Shown here: positions 1 through 13,054 of the stretch, one piece after another
Layout of the letters: every line of letters begins with the position of its first letter
Position numbering within the stretch: position 1 is the stretch's first letter
DNA from: Anisakis pegreffii
Taxonomy: Eukaryota > Nematoda > Chromadorea > Rhabditida > Anisakidae
Reading direction: 5' to 3'
Length of the DNA: 64,000 nucleotides
NCBI GenBank assembly: GCA_035041965.1
Contig: JAPYMA010000299.1
Coordinates: 62,001-126,000, forward strand
Translations under genes and position numbers: made by a program
Notes under the pieces: generated by a model
Told to the model about the DNA's origin: nothing
Seen by the model: only the letters and a program-made list of their open reading frames with translations
Databases searched by the model: none

Positions 1-3000
1 GCATTACGATACAATCGTCATAAATTACCAGCACACCCGGTTACGGTACGCATTGAGATGTGGGTACAAGAAGTTACTTCTGTTTCTGAACTTACTCAAG
101 ACTTCGAAGTTGGTATGTTTCTATGCATGATTAGTTGATCTAAACCACACTATCGACCCACAAACAATATTGAATGAACAAACATTTCCGCTGCTCATAT
201 AATATAATAAGTCATCTCACGCGTTTTATTGTGCTAGAAAACTAACTGTTAGTGAATGATCTCATTTGTCCTTGGCTGTAAGCACGCACCGTGCTAGTTG
301 CAATAAGATTCGTCCATTTCCTGACTAATATTCATGCTCTCACTTATTTTTGCATGTTGGATCAGCATTTGAAATCGACCCTATATAGGAGAAACATTCA
401 GTGTACTTAGAATCATTCTCTTGACAATTTTATATGCTGATTCTAATAGAGTTAGTAGGTTATCGTCTCAACTGAATTCATAAAAAGAGAATAAATGTAC
501 TCAGAATCATTATATTCCTTTCCGTTTGCATGCATAACAAGATATTAATAAAACACGGCCAAGAGTCAATGAATAAGTATGCTTCAATTCGACGAGTCGC
601 ATCTTTTACTTTGCATTCTAACGTAATTGTGAATTTGTTCACTAGTGACGCATTATATCAGTTGCTCAGGAGCAGTTTGCCTAAGGCAACAAACGAGATG
701 CTTGTATACGCAATCACTGTCAGCACATCATGTTTCATTTTCTGAGCCATTTTGCGGTTATTGGACTAAGATGCATAATTCGGTCTATAATCGGATTGAA
801 TTATTGTGTTTCCCGCGTTTGAATGCAATGAAGAGACTCAAATCAAATTGACAAGCATCATTTATAGGAATTCAAAAAGAATTTGTTCATTTTGGGTGAA
901 ATTTTGAGAGTATGACAACTCATGACATTAATAACAAATGTCAGACCAATCAATAAATATTGATCGAAGTAGATAATAGATTTCTGGAGAGTGGTTTCTT
1001 CAATAATATGAAATTCATTTCTGATTGCTACTCTAGCAAGTGAAGCAGAAAACGAAACGTTCACAAATTCAGTAGGAAAGCAAATCAAATATGCAGACGT
1101 TTCGATGAATAAATTTCAGATCTGTACGTGAACGAATTTTGGGAAGATCCAGCACTTGATTACGAACAGCTTTATCCGTGCAATCGGAACCTTAGTTTTG
1201 ACCATAGCATGCAAGAGAGTATTTGGATCCCAAATACCTGTTTTATCAACTCGAAAAGAGCTCTAATTCACAGTTCACCGTTCAGGAACGTTTTCTTCAT
1301 GATTTTTCCCAATGGTAAGTGTTGATTGGTCAGTTGCTAACCATTATTCGGCACATTGCATTTGCTATACCTCATTCTATGCATTTGCAATACCTCAATA
1401 AATTAAGGACATCTTGAATGATGAATACTAAATAGAATTTCGCTTTCATTTGACATAGGAGATTCGAATTCTCTCTAATGAACGACCATATTTTGTCACA
1501 GTTTGTTATTACTTTGATAGTCACAAAACCAAGCACTGAGACATTCTCTTGAAAAGAGTACTTCGCAAGAAGGGAGTGAAGCGGAAGGTGATCAGAAGGA
1601 GGAGGGAATGTGGTAATATGCTATATCTTCGTAACAATGATCAAAGTTTCCATCTCATTGTATTATACGGCAATGTAATGATGGCCTTTGTTCGCATTAA
1701 CCAATGCGTCGAAATAAGTTCCATCAAGTTTATGAATATGCTGGCGTGCAAATATTTTGCATGAGTTTCGTCATACTTTAATCATATTCTGAGTCGAGTT
1801 TGTTATTGGTGTTCATTGCTAGATCTACTCAACAAATAATGGTTAGTTAACAAGTGTATGCGTTGCTTATCATCAATATACTAATGCCTAACGAAATTTT
1901 TTTTCGTCTCATCATATTTAGTACATACTTAAAAATCGCATTTATGACCATATACTACAGTGCATTTCTCCCAAAGTTTTTTCAACTTGGCACTCCTAAT
2001 TTATAGTTCGCTTTTTATCACATTTGTTCATACGCACTTGAAAAGGTTGCTCAAAGCATATGAATAATCCTCCTCACTCGAATGTACTTCTTTTGCTTTG
2101 ATTGAAGGAGTTTGATGGTTTAAGTTTTTCTCGAATGAGCAATTGTTTCGAAAGCTATGGTTGTTGATGATGTGAACAATAGCTGAAGAGCATTTTGGAT
2201 TTTGTGAATTCATGACGAATTAAGTTGAAATGATTTTTTTTTGGTTTCATGCCCGTTGGGAGAACTGGTAGCGCAAATGGCATACACGGATGCATACGGT
2301 AGTTCTCGAGAGACATTTTTTGCAGACATTAACAGAGCTGTAGAGTAGTTTATTTTCTGAGTTTTCGACTTGTCTTCTGATGTTTGCATAACACTATAAG
2401 CCTGTTTTGCTTCGAATAATTTTGTCATCGACCGAGTAATATTGATGTTTGAGTATGCAATTCGTTTACATTCATCTTGATCGCAATAGGTAAAATTAAT
2501 GTAGGGTCGATTTGGTCATGCTGGAGAATCAAGAGTACAGGCCCATGTTTAATGGATTTGACGAAATTTCCGATGGATTCAATATCATGTATACTCACAT
2601 TTGAGTCATACAATTACAATATCAAAGAGGTACGGATGCAATGGAATCAACCTAATTCTGTGCTTCTCTTCAAGGATATCGAATTACCCGATTTCACACT
2701 TACTAATTACACGACATTCAACATTGAAGCGGTAATTTTTAGCGTTCGACATAGCATATTCTGATGCATTAGTCCTGTGAAAAAATTGTTGCATAGAGAA
2801 CCTGCCGAAATTGATGCAGTGAATCTCCTCATTTCTCATTCTCATTGCTAATGTTTGAACTGTTCGTGCATCAAGATCCGCGAATTTTGCCAAAAAATCG
2901 ATACTTATCAAAATTGGTGGAAAATTTCTAAAGGCAAAACCATCCGTTCATTTTATGGTAGCATAAAATATTTCCGTTACATTTTGGTTACGGCATCATT

Positions 3001-6000
3001 AATTTGATGGATCATTTCTCGACTGTCAGCCATCCATCACTACCTCGCTTTTTATGGTGCCCATTTTTTCGCATTTCCACCATATGAAATCCACGTCTGA
3101 GCATCACTTTCTAATGATATTTTCAGAATTATGCTGCTGGTCAGTGGGATGAACTGACAGTCTCATTCACCTTTCGTAGGCGGTATGGTTGGTATATTTT
3201 ACAAGGTTCGTTACCTCGACGAATTACTGTGGCAGATAACGCTTCTCATTCTGAAGTATTTAGAGGTTTGAATGAGGCAGATGGATTTTATTCACTAGTT
3301 GAAACTAAGAAGAGTGAATGGTGAAGTGTGCGAAAAAGGTGAAAGGATTCCTCTAGTGAATAACATATCATAGTGATGTACGATTTAAAATTTGGAGGTA
3401 GTTGCTGATCTAATAAAAAGACTCATTATGATCGCACTCCAAACGATAATCGGAACGAAGTTTACGAATTCCAGGTTACATACCAACTTACCTCACCATT
3501 TTCATATCGTGGATACCGTTTTATTTGGGACCAAAAGCGATTCCTGCAAGGACAATGATTGGAGTTAACGCGTTGCTCGCGATGACGTTCCAATTCGGAA
3601 ATATTATTCGCAATTTGCCTCGTGTATCCTACATCAAGGTTAGAATAATTGCGTTTCCTGTCAGTCATACATTTATATTTGACGTCAATCATGAAATCAA
3701 CCTAGTTCCACTATTTCCATATCGACTTCATAAAATAATAAGAAACCACTACTAAATAGTTTTGTTTTCGCACTCCACGCTAAGATACCAGTCATTTTCG
3801 TAATGAGTGATCATATCTGAGTAACATATAGCGATGCAAGTAACGGCAATATGCCATTATTTGTGAGGCTCACTGGAAACAAAACAGAGGAAATTGCTCA
3901 ATGAAAATATTCACCAAGATATCGTTCCAGTCTCCCAAGTGTGTCATGCACCAAAAATGTTTGTTTCATGATGCACGTCGAATCTTAATTCGGTTATAAA
4001 ATCGAGCGTCTCAATAATTTCCCTACACACTTCTTCAAAACACTCCATACGTTTCAGCGTTGACCGATGGCTGTTAATATTAGTCGCTCTATGCTTTTCC
4101 AAAATTATTCGTCAGTATATTGACAAATTATAATCGCACTTCATCAGTCCACCGAAAGTAATAAAGTAATAAAACAATCGCTCAAATTCATCTATTTTAT
4201 GCGTCTGCCTGGAGTAATCATGGGCATTAAATAGTGTCAAAAGGCGGATTATGAACAATAGTATTTTTTAAGCAAATAGCGATGAAATGCTCAAGTAGTG
4301 CGAAAAAAACAAATTATCCATCATGAATAATTGCTTCAATCTTCAAGTTTATGTGCATTTGTGTGACTTTACCAACACTGCCCATGAACGTGTCTGTAAT
4401 ACTGTAATTGTTCGATATACATTACGGAGTTTGGAAATGAAATTTTTTTTTCAATTGAAATTTACCGGATTCAGTCATCACTTAATGAGGCTTATCTCTA
4501 AAGATGCTTTTATCAGAATCCCTAAGATAGCTGTTATCAAATTAAAGCCGAATATTAAAGTTTGAATTGTAATTTCAGGCAATCGATGTTTGGGTTTTGA
4601 GGTAAGCTATTGAAAAAAATAATGATAACTGTTCAAGAGTTTTTAATTTGTTTTCTGCTGAAACCTTCCTCCGGTTTTGGCATGGAATTCACCAACGGAA
4701 AACTGTAATCGAATTTCATTCAGAGGTGCCATTGATGTTTGTGTGGTTTTTATGTGCAGACCAGACGATGCTGCTTGATTCAGTTGCTCTCTGAGGAATA
4801 GAATCATCTTCTGCAACTGTTTTATTTGTTTCTCGGCTCATTTTATATGCCATAAAACGTTCCAAAACGTAACCGATTTAATCATGAATCGATATTTATG
4901 TGCATCTGTGTAATGGATTTTCATTTCACTCTGAAGATTTTTGTTTCATTCAAACAAGAAGCAATCGCTGATGGTGAAAAGTGGAGAATGAGGAAATTTC
5001 TTGCGCAAGAGACCTAATCGATTATTTTGCATTTGTTAACCTCGAATTGATATTCTTTCACTAAAAAAGAATTTACAGCGGAATGACGTTTGTCTTCGCA
5101 TCACTGATTGAGTTGGCGATGATTGGATTCATGGGTCGAAATGAAGAGCGATCAATCGTGACGTTGAAGCAGCTCCATAAAAAGGTGAAATAATTCACAA
5201 GTGCATGAATTTTGAGAAAATTCTCCGGATTTCATCAATGAAACAACAAAGAAAAGTCACATTTTATTTCATCAAAGTCATAAAGGTTTGCAGAGGCGAA
5301 CGCCGAAATGGGACACCGAGAAACTTGATCTTTATTCGAGGATCGTCTTTCCAAGTACTGATTCCTTTCAATTTACTGAACATAGGCATTTATTTTGCAT
5401 TTACACTGTCCATCCAAAAAAGCAGTAAAGCAATACAAACAAGAGTGATCTGTCTTCTTTTTTTCGAAAATTACGAAAGAAATGATTGATTGCAAGGGAA
5501 ACGCTTTCGTTTACTGCCTAAATTTATGCAAATTGCTAACATTTGTATATCTTAAAAGGAGGTGCGCAAAGTGGAATGAAATTTAATTTGTGATGCAATT
5601 ACTGAACTTTGAGTTCATTTCAAATCCTGTATGCATTTCACGATTCCTAATTATTACTTACTCCTTATTGTACCAAATTTCTTAATAGGCTAAATTAAAT
5701 CAGTACAAACTGAACTAATTTTTATCACTATTCTAATTCCAGTGGAATCATTTTGAAGCAGTTAATAAACTGCGCTTACAATTCGGCTTACTTTATCACT
5801 ACTCAAAATTTGAATGGCAGCGATATTAAATCGCACATTAACTTTTTCGCGATGTTGCTGATCATTTGGGTTCTCATAGTAAGCAAACATTCAAGGGAAA
5901 AAGTTGGTGATTGATAAAGGAGGACTGGTGTAGTTTGGTAATCACTAATCCGGCATCGTTGGTGACAATCCCTTGCTAAACTTGCGAATGAAAAGCGGCT

Positions 6001-6778
6001 ATTTTGAACCATGAAGAAAAGCGTTTGCACGCGGCACAAATGAATGCTCAAAATGTTCTGTTTATTCATGCAGCAACTGCGTCGACTCATCACGAATGAT
6101 GCTTCAATGAGATTGTTTCAAAAGATATTCCGAACACACTCCACTCTAAACAGCAGCAAAGGGAAACTGAAGAAATGATTCTCCTATCTCGAAATTTCAA
6201 AAACCGTTACTATATGTGTTGTTGCTAACTGATGATTTTTCGAATGCACTTGTCAATCGGCTGCAATTGTACATCCTTACTGAAATTTTCAGGTCCGCCT
6301 CTTCAAGAAAATTCTGCCTAAGCTATACCGAAGTTAAGATGCTGCCAAATTTCTGAATACAGGAACGGGGATCGTCAATTTGCATTCCTGAAAAATGTCA
6401 TCAATCCCGCCTTTGTATGCACTCCGATTCGCTTCAATTATCGGATAATTAATAAGAAAATAGGGCAGCCTGCAAAGTAGATGCACCTGGATACCGTGGA
6501 GTTTCAGCATCATCCGTTTGAATGAGGCGTACGCTCATGATTAGAGAGGTCAAATGCTTTGGCCGGTGCCTGGGCACCTGAATGCATTTTAGAAACTGAA
6601 TCAAGTTATCCGATAAATATGCTACTCAAATTTGAATCGCGGCGACAATGAAATTAGATGTAGAAAAATAGATCGCACAATTATACCGTAATGAAAACAT
6701 TTATTTTCAGTAGTTTATGCCGTCTTCAATATCGTTTATTGGGGATACTATATGGGTGGCATGTTTTTGAAGAATTAG
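1..6778 (+). CDS. Anion-selective Cys-loop ligand-gated channel, ACC/LGC-46-like (5' partial)
   Basis: Exons: 1-112, 1120-1314, 2490-2731, 3127-3205, 3475-3638, 4579-4601, 5079-5184, 5294-5354 and 6711-6778 (stop TAG). All junctions keep phase and have GT/AG borders. The N-terminus with its signal peptide lies left of the window. The extracellular domain shows the Cys-loop, two Cys separated by 13 residues ([15 protein letters not shown], about 2568-2612). Next come M1 ([13 protein letters not shown]), the M1-M2 PAR motif ([10 protein letters not shown]) that marks anion selectivity in this family, M2 ending in [16 protein letters not shown]3 ([16 protein letters not shown]) and M4 ([18 protein letters not shown]). 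The protein ends about 10 residues after M4. The M3-M4 cytoplasmic loop is very short, about 31 residues. Family knowledge: pentameric plasma-membrane receptors that inhibit nerve or muscle by chloride entry. FQFGNI and the PAR motif point to the nematode acetylcholine-gated chloride group; the ligand is inference and could be another amine. Confidence 0.9.
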
Positions 6779-6971
6779 GTGGCGATATCGTGCGTCTACA
6801 TATACCAGAGCCTTCGTCAAACGAGCCTTTCATTACAGCCACTTGGGTGGTCAACGCTTCCGATCGCCTATTGACACCAACTCCTCCTTGATTGATGTGA
6901 AAAAAAAAGTGCCTTGTTACAACTGCATTTCATGGAATGATGCTTAATCAGTGTGTCTTCTGATCTTCACG

Positions 6972-6977
6972 AATAAA
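6972..6977 (+). terminator. Poly(A) signal candidate of the Cys-loop channel gene
   Basis: An AATAAA hexamer lies about 195 bases downstream of the channel stop codon at 6776-6778. It is the first canonical hexamer I noticed after the stop. In AT-rich DNA such a match can be chance. Confidence 0.4.
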
Positions 6978-9219
6978 TTTAGTTTTAAAAATTGTTGTAC
7001 ACTGGACGATGATATTCGGATAACAGGGACAAGCAATTGCAAAACCGTTAACATAAGCAATTATCAACTGAATGAGGAGACTGAACGGATATTGCTTAAA
7101 TCATTGTTTGGATCATTGAAGAGTGTGGCATATTGATGGCAGGAACGTTTTTGTTGGCTGATCTGATGTGCTCATTCCTGAAAGGTTGTAATCACTTGAG
7201 AGAATGCATACTAACAAACGAGCAAATTATTTAAAAAATAAGCCTAGTGCACTGCTGAAGGACATTTACGGAGACATTGCACAATGAAGAAAAAATAACT
7301 CGAAAAACAGTCGGAAGCAATTTGGAACTTAATCTCATCAATCAGAGAAAACTTGAAATTGGCAAAAAATGCGAGCTCAGGGAATGCCTCCAAAAAGTGC
7401 TCACTCCGAACGCTCGAACGGAACGATATTTTAATTTATTTTAATTTATGCATATGCAGCTTTCTTCTTTATTCATTGCTAGATAACATTTATGATTTAT
7501 TCTTATATCCACGAAAAAAAGCAATGTCGCGCCTAGTGAGTCGCGATAGAAATATAATTAATAATTCATTCAAAAAAGAAAGATAATAAAAGTACACGGC
7601 AAAATTTCCATGAAAGAAGGGCACAATACAAAAGTATCTAGAATTAGCAGATGTTGAATTATTAAGATGATCAGATAATGAGAATGAAGTTTTATTAGCA
7701 TAAAATGAGAATGTAGATAAACATGCAAATATACTTCATCACATATCAAATTCAACAGATATGAGTGGAGAATTTCAAAAAATTGTGGGAGGTGGGAATT
7801 AGACATTGATGACTATTATACTCAACCACATCAGTAATCGAACAGAAATAATAAATGGAAAAAAATGTTTTGATTACGAGCACATCGATGACCTATTTTT
7901 AGTTTCATCTAGATGAGAAGCGAGAAACCCAAAAAACTTGATGTCAAAGATGCTTAATTATGATTGCCCACAAAGTGGTGATGAAAGAAGATAATGAGGC
8001 TTATTGCTAGTGAAAGTGCGTTCATGATAACTTCTGAAATCAATTATCGCATTGTCTACTAGACAATACAACTGGAACGATACACTTGCAATAAAACCTG
8101 TGCCCTTCACTACTTGATTTTGAGATAAATACAACTACGTCCTTCGAAGAAATTAGCAAATTTGCAGCGAGTATGCAAATGTGGTCTGTTCAACGTGAAA
8201 CGGATGAAATGTATGCAAAAATCGCAACTAAGCTGATATAAAGCTGATTTTTCAAGTCATTTCAGCATTATATTTTTTGTTTGTCTGCATTTTCAAAACT
8301 GTTAATACCAAGTAAGGATTTGCAATTTGAGTGAATATAGCGTGATCTCATCTTGAATCAAAACTTGGTCATTGGCAGCTTCTGGTACAGCTCAGTGTGG
8401 TTCTATGAAGAAATGGTGTCCACAGGTGCAACGAAATCGACACTGAAGAACAAAAGACTTAAGAGGGTTCTGAATTTATTCATCCGTATCATTCACTCGT
8501 TGGATTGTATCACGACTGGAACGTTGACATTATGAGCGATGAATTTCCATGAAATGTATTGAGTTACTCCACGGAACTGAACACTCGGTGTTGCAAGTCT
8601 GTAAAGATCGACTTATTGTTACCAATGATTGAGAGAAATTTCAGTTGATTTTTTAAGTAAGATGAGTGTAACTCTGGTCAAAACTGATATGTGCGGCATG
8701 ATATGAAAGTTTTGAAAATCCGAGTCGTTTAGGATTTGGAAATCATCAGAGCAATAAAAGAGAAGACGTATGATTTGAAAAGTGTCGATGATAAGAATGA
8801 AAACAAATGGACAGTTATGTTGTTACCGGTCAGTTCAGCGACTGTCCGCAAGAATTGGCAGTGAGCATCGACATTTTGTGGTTGCAGTCGAGCGGCAACT
8901 TTGGATCCTCTTCTAATGTGCCATGCAGATTCTGAAATGCTAAAATTACTCTGTATCACTTACTCATCGACCAATGTATCCCCCGCCAGATATGGAAATT
9001 TATAGATCCTTCAGTCATTAGAAATTGATCACGAATTGGTGTTCGATAGGATTACATCTTTATTTACTGTAAGTAGGTTTTGAAAAATGCGTTTTGTCGA
9101 TCATTGGCTACAGGAAAATGTGGATAGAACAAGGTAATTTTTTCTCTCAACTTAAAGCCTTCAGAGGCGCATATACCCAATCAGATACCTTTCCAGAAGC
9201 ATTTTCGTGACGCTTTCAG
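6978..9219. other. Intergenic stretch, no gene recognised
   Basis: AT-rich DNA between the channel gene and the E2-like exon. Open frames here are short (under 80 residues), lack splice-site support and resemble no family I know. I see no RNA gene and no marked repeat. Confidence 0.5.
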
Positions 9220-9348
9220 GATAAACCGCCATTCAACGTTGGTGGATATAAAGTTGAGGTTGAATTTCCAAAAGCTTTCCCTTTCGAAGCGCCAAAGATC
9301 AAATTCCTTACAAAGGTCTATCATGCAAACGTTTCGGAGAATGGAGAG
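9220..9348 (+). pseudogene. Ubiquitin-conjugating enzyme E2 (UBE2L3/UBC-18-like) exon, probable remnant
   Basis: A 43-codon exon follows an acceptor (cgctttcag) and ends at a GTGAAT donor. Its product resembles the middle of the E2 fold: KPPFNVGGYKVEVEFP corresponds to the strand segment of UBE2L3, followed by PFEAPKIKF and the YHxN region, here YHANVSENGE. The canonical His-Pro-Asn of E2s reads His-Ala-Asn. The next exon should supply the catalytic cysteine (CLPV in UBE2L3). The only near acceptor, 9409-9418, opens directly on TGA in the required phase, and further downstream the sequence is low-complexity AT. Upstream, 9112-9132 and about 9163-9196 have exon-like borders but no E2 similarity, and 9163-9210 runs into a stop. 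I see no methionine-led first exon. Most likely it is a duplicated fragment or decayed gene; a distant exon cannot be excluded. Confidence 0.6.
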
Positions 9349-10017
9349 GTGAATTTTTATGCAAACTTTTGATTTTACTTCCTTTAATGTGCAATTGTAA
9401 AATTTTCAGTGATTTTTTCGAGGAAATTCACAAAGGTATGCCGCTGTTTCCACTTTCCTGGATAGTTTATTTGAGCATGCGATGCCATTCATTCTAAAGT
9501 GGCATCAAACACTTATCAGCTCTCCACAGCGAGAGCAACTACATTATTTGTCTTACTGCACTGTAACGATTAGTCGGGTTTCCAACTAATGTTTATTCGC
9601 TTAATCACCTCAAACTTGGGTAATTAAACCACGGATTAATACAAGCACGTCAATTATTTGAGAATATCAATCGCTCAAGATATTCCTAGGTTATGTGGTC
9701 ATCTAAATAATAATGATATGACAATAATGTTATTAAAGGATAATCGTTTACGATATAATCAGATATAATAATACGAACTAATCAATTGGAATGATCAAAT
9801 AATAAGCATCGAATAATAATTATTATTATGACAATGATAATAATAATATTCATAATATCGATCAAATAAGAAGAACAATGATTATGTGAATGATATTGGA
9901 AATAGTAAGAAATTAATTCAAAGTTATCGCACACTGAAAAAGATAATACGATCACAAATGAAGATTTCGCTCCAACTTCATCCCTTTATACCTCAGGATG
10001 ATAGGCATGGTGGTTTC
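9349..10017. other. AT-rich low-complexity stretch
   Basis: Contains runs of AATAAT/ATTATT type, densest at about 9700-9870, which are simple-sequence DNA with no coding or RNA gene visible. Confidence 0.5.
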
Positions 10018-10076
10018 TGATTTCCAACAATTGTTTTGATTTCCAACAATTGTTTTTGATTTCCAATAATTGTTTA
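10018..10076 (+). repeat. Three tandem copies of a 19-20 bp unit
   Basis: Three consecutive near-identical copies of TGATTTCCAACAATTGTTT start at 10018, 10037 and 10057; the third has T for C. This is a short minisatellite. About 60 and 180 bases downstream, GTGAAAATATAACTTTA and GTGAAGATATAACTTTA form another diverged direct repeat. Confidence 0.8.
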
Positions 10077-11880
10077 TTTTATTGTGACATTTGATAGCTA
10101 TATTTTGTGTGAAAATATAACTTTAGCCTCTATTGCGATCCTTGAAAACTGAGGTTGTTTATATTCGTTGTTCCTTGGTGTTGATTCTGGGTTTGAAGTG
10201 ATCTCTGGTTAAGAGTGCGTTGCGATTCATATTTCATGTGAAGATATAACTTTACAAAATCGGCATAATCTTTGGTAGCTGATCGTCGTTGATTTACGGC
10301 GATCAATTACATATCTCTTTCATTTACAATCGCGATAATCGCGACAGTTAGTATAAACTCTCCTAGAAGAAATTAATTTCCCAGAAAATATTCGATTGCT
10401 TTGTATGTTCTTGTTGTTGTTAATCGAATGACCGCATGGCGATTCATGTTTATTGATAAATTGATTGATTAAATTGATTCAGTGATGCTCATTATGAATA
10501 AACTCTTAAAACCACGTGTGTGTTGTCGATACTTAGTTACTGCAGCAACAGAAATGAATTTACTCTACCATGCAGAAGGGAGACCGTTACGTCTGAAAAA
10601 TAATTTTTTCAAATGATTCACTTAGCAAGGTATCAGATATTGTTGAAATTGTTCACGATCAATGCATCATTCAGGCGCCTATTTTCGATTTTTTGTTTCG
10701 CAAAAGAGATCTATATGCACTGGTCACAAAACTCTGCAATAAGTCATTTGAATGACTGCAACACTTCCACTTGAACAATCAAGTCTTACTTGAGTTCTTC
10801 AGTGTTTTCAGAAAGAGTTTAATGTACTACTGAGTGACTGCCTTTTATGAGGATATTCATCATTATTGACAATTTTCTTAATTGGGTCGAATTTGCAAAA
10901 TTTTGACAATGGCTTCCAATGAAGACATCAAGACATTGAGGAAATACACTGCTTACTGAAGAAGAGATGTGATGGAATATTGACAAATCAATGTATTTGT
11001 CTGTTGACTTTGAGGAAGTGCTAAAATTTTTTTGTTATTTTAGTAGTGCTCCTTGAAAGTTGGAAATGGGAGCAAAGTGATGTATATGAATAGAATAAGA
11101 GTGCAGTGAATAGCTTGAGTAATGTTCATATCACACATTGACACCGCCAAAATTCGACGACACTTGAAAACGCTGTCACCGACACGATCTTCATAATCGG
11201 TACTTCGAACACTTGTTGAATGCATCATATAGACATACACATATAGAAAATACACTTCTGAATACGAGAATTTCAAAGAGTTGTGACATTGTTCTCTCTC
11301 ATACCTCACCATTCGCCGATTCACAATCCACCAAGCATTCCGCTCATCCCCAACTTTAAGGCGTTCTTATCAAATTTCACATTTTTTTTCAAGGAATGAC
11401 GCGTTTTCGCCTACAGTTTTGATCAGTTTTGTCAATATTGCACAGTTCTTGAAGATAGATTGGTTCAATCACTCGAACAAACTCGAAAAAATTTTAGATG
11501 GAGGAGCTCAGGCTGTCTTTTGCGGTCACAAAAAGACTCTAATTCACTGAGAGTTTCAGTCCACGCTTCTATTTTCACCCAAGGACCACCTGCGACATGA
11601 ATAAAAATGGTTTTCCCACAGTTCAGAGGTGCCTACATGGCTTGTCAAGCTGGACGAGCCACGCAGGGTACTTGTATTGCCAACATATTAATGATTCCTT
11701 CCTTGTTCAATCTGAGTGCCACGCTCGAGCCATTCCATTGAAGCCACCAGACCCCTTACATCGATTGAGACGATTATTGTAGATCGAATATTAACGCGAC
11801 TCATCAAATGAATACTGATCTCTTCTTAAATCATCAAGCATAGTTTTGAATCAGTCATTCCTTGCAATGATCGTTTTTCA
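10077..11880. other. Intergenic stretch upstream of the secreted peptide gene
   Basis: No gene recognised on either strand. The open frames at 11040-11324 (minus) and 11597-11782 (plus) lack family resemblance. This region presumably contains the promoter of the gene starting at 11893, but no motif stands out. Confidence 0.4.
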
Positions 11881-11892
11881 TTTTCAGTTGAC
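11881..11892 (+). promoter_or_regulatory. Candidate spliced-leader trans-splice acceptor
   Basis: TTTTCAG ends at 11887, only five bases before the ATG at 11893, after a pyrimidine-rich stretch. In nematodes an acceptor this close to a start with no upstream exon is typical of trans-splicing. It could instead be a cis-intron in the 5' UTR. Confidence 0.55.
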
Positions 11893-12422
11893 ATGAGCAG
11901 AGCAAATACTTTGATCGCTATCCTCTTGGCAGTCGTCAGCGATTCCGCGCAACAATATGGTGCTTACCCATTTGGACCGTATGCTGCTTCAGGCATGTCG
12001 GATAAAATTTTCACTTAATTTTAGTCAATTCGGTACAACAAGTTTGTCGATCATTGCTCAATCATATCGCGTTTTAAGTGGTTTATCTCACGGCTAAAAA
12101 AACGCATTTTCGATGCTGATTATTCCGTTTTGCCAACAGTTTTCTACTTTGCTGCTTAAGAACATTACCCACTATAAAATGCCGTATTATTCTGACTATG
12201 CATCGAAACGGAGCGATTCCACTGTATTTTCGTTCTTTGCTGATGAATAATTTTTGGAATTTCGAACACACAGGTTACGGATCTTCATTTCCGTACAGTG
12301 GTTACGGCGGCGCATATGATCCCTACGGCATGATGCCTTATTCTTCATACGCTGGTGGATATTCACCGTATATGGAATACGGTGAAATGGGTGGAATGAT
12401 GCCTGGTTACGGAGACATGTGA
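11893..12422 (+). CDS. Small Gly/Tyr-rich secreted peptide, 82 aa
   Basis: Two exons, 11893-11992 and 12274-12422. The protein starts MSRANTLIAILLAVVSDSA, a clear signal peptide with likely cleavage before QQYG. The mature part of about 63 residues is built of Tyr, Gly, Pro, Met and Ser in GYG, PYG, YSSYAGGYSPY and GGMMPGYG motifs. Exon 1 joins exon 2 only if the intron begins with GC (CAG|GCATGT): the phase-1 G then completes a glycine codon with the first two bases of exon 2, giving a GC-AG intron. Nematodes secrete many such peptides (YGGYG-type neuropeptide-like or antimicrobial peptides, cuticle or eggshell components). I recognise the composition but not a specific family, and no dibasic processing sites are visible. 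The start is supported by the acceptor five bases upstream. Confidence 0.65.
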
Positions 12423-13054
12423 TTACCGTTCATGAATTATGACAATACGCATGGAGGCTTTGGAGGTGGCTTATCTGGATGCAGCCTCTCGTATGGGAAG
12501 GAACTCGTTGCCAGAAAGCGTTAATTTTGCAAACCTAGGATATAGACCGTCGTAATAGATGATCATCATTCAATCTATACCTGCAGTAATGTGTGGCTTC
12601 TGGATGAACTTTTGTTGATCGCAGTTAACTCTTGTGTCAATCCTGAATTTCTCTCTTGAAGAATTTCCGTTAGCTGCAACTGGATGATCTGTCCTATATG
12701 TACTTCCAAACAACTGCAAAAATAGAAATGAACTTGAAATAACATGATTTCATTGACATTCAATTACGAATTATCAGGATTTGATGTCAACAGACTCGGG
12801 ACTTGTGTTTTATCTTCTTCGTCCTCTACCACACCTAATATACCGAACTGAGAAAAAGATTTAACCTGAAATATTCTTAATGAGCGAATTGCTAGAGAGA
12901 GACGGTTAGCCAACCATACAAGAGAAACATGCTACGCTTTTCTACCTCAATTCTTTCATAAAGAGTTTGAATGAGCAATGTCATTAAACCAGGACGACCC
13001 TGGTTTTTTCTTCGGACCACAGACCACAAAAAGAGATTTTCAAATCTTAAATCT
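12423..13054. other. 3' flank and intergenic stretch
   Basis: Downstream of the secreted peptide gene. No canonical AATAAA near the stop and no gene recognised. Confidence 0.4.

Noticed and set aside
5351..5489. Apparent one-base frameshift in the channel M4 (frame reading [16 protein letters not shown] after IVFP)
   Set aside because: A GTACTG donor at 5355 and an acceptor at 6710 give a clean phase-1 junction to a far better M4 ([13 protein letters not shown]) and a stop. The hydrophobic frame after 5355 is intron.
6293..6337. Short exon-like frame [14 protein letters not shown] after a TTTTCAG
   Set aside because: It lies within the last channel intron and is not needed; the real last exon is at 6711.
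9112..9210. Possible upstream exons for the E2-like gene
   Set aside because: Borders look fair, but the translations do not match the E2 fold and run into TGA at 9208.
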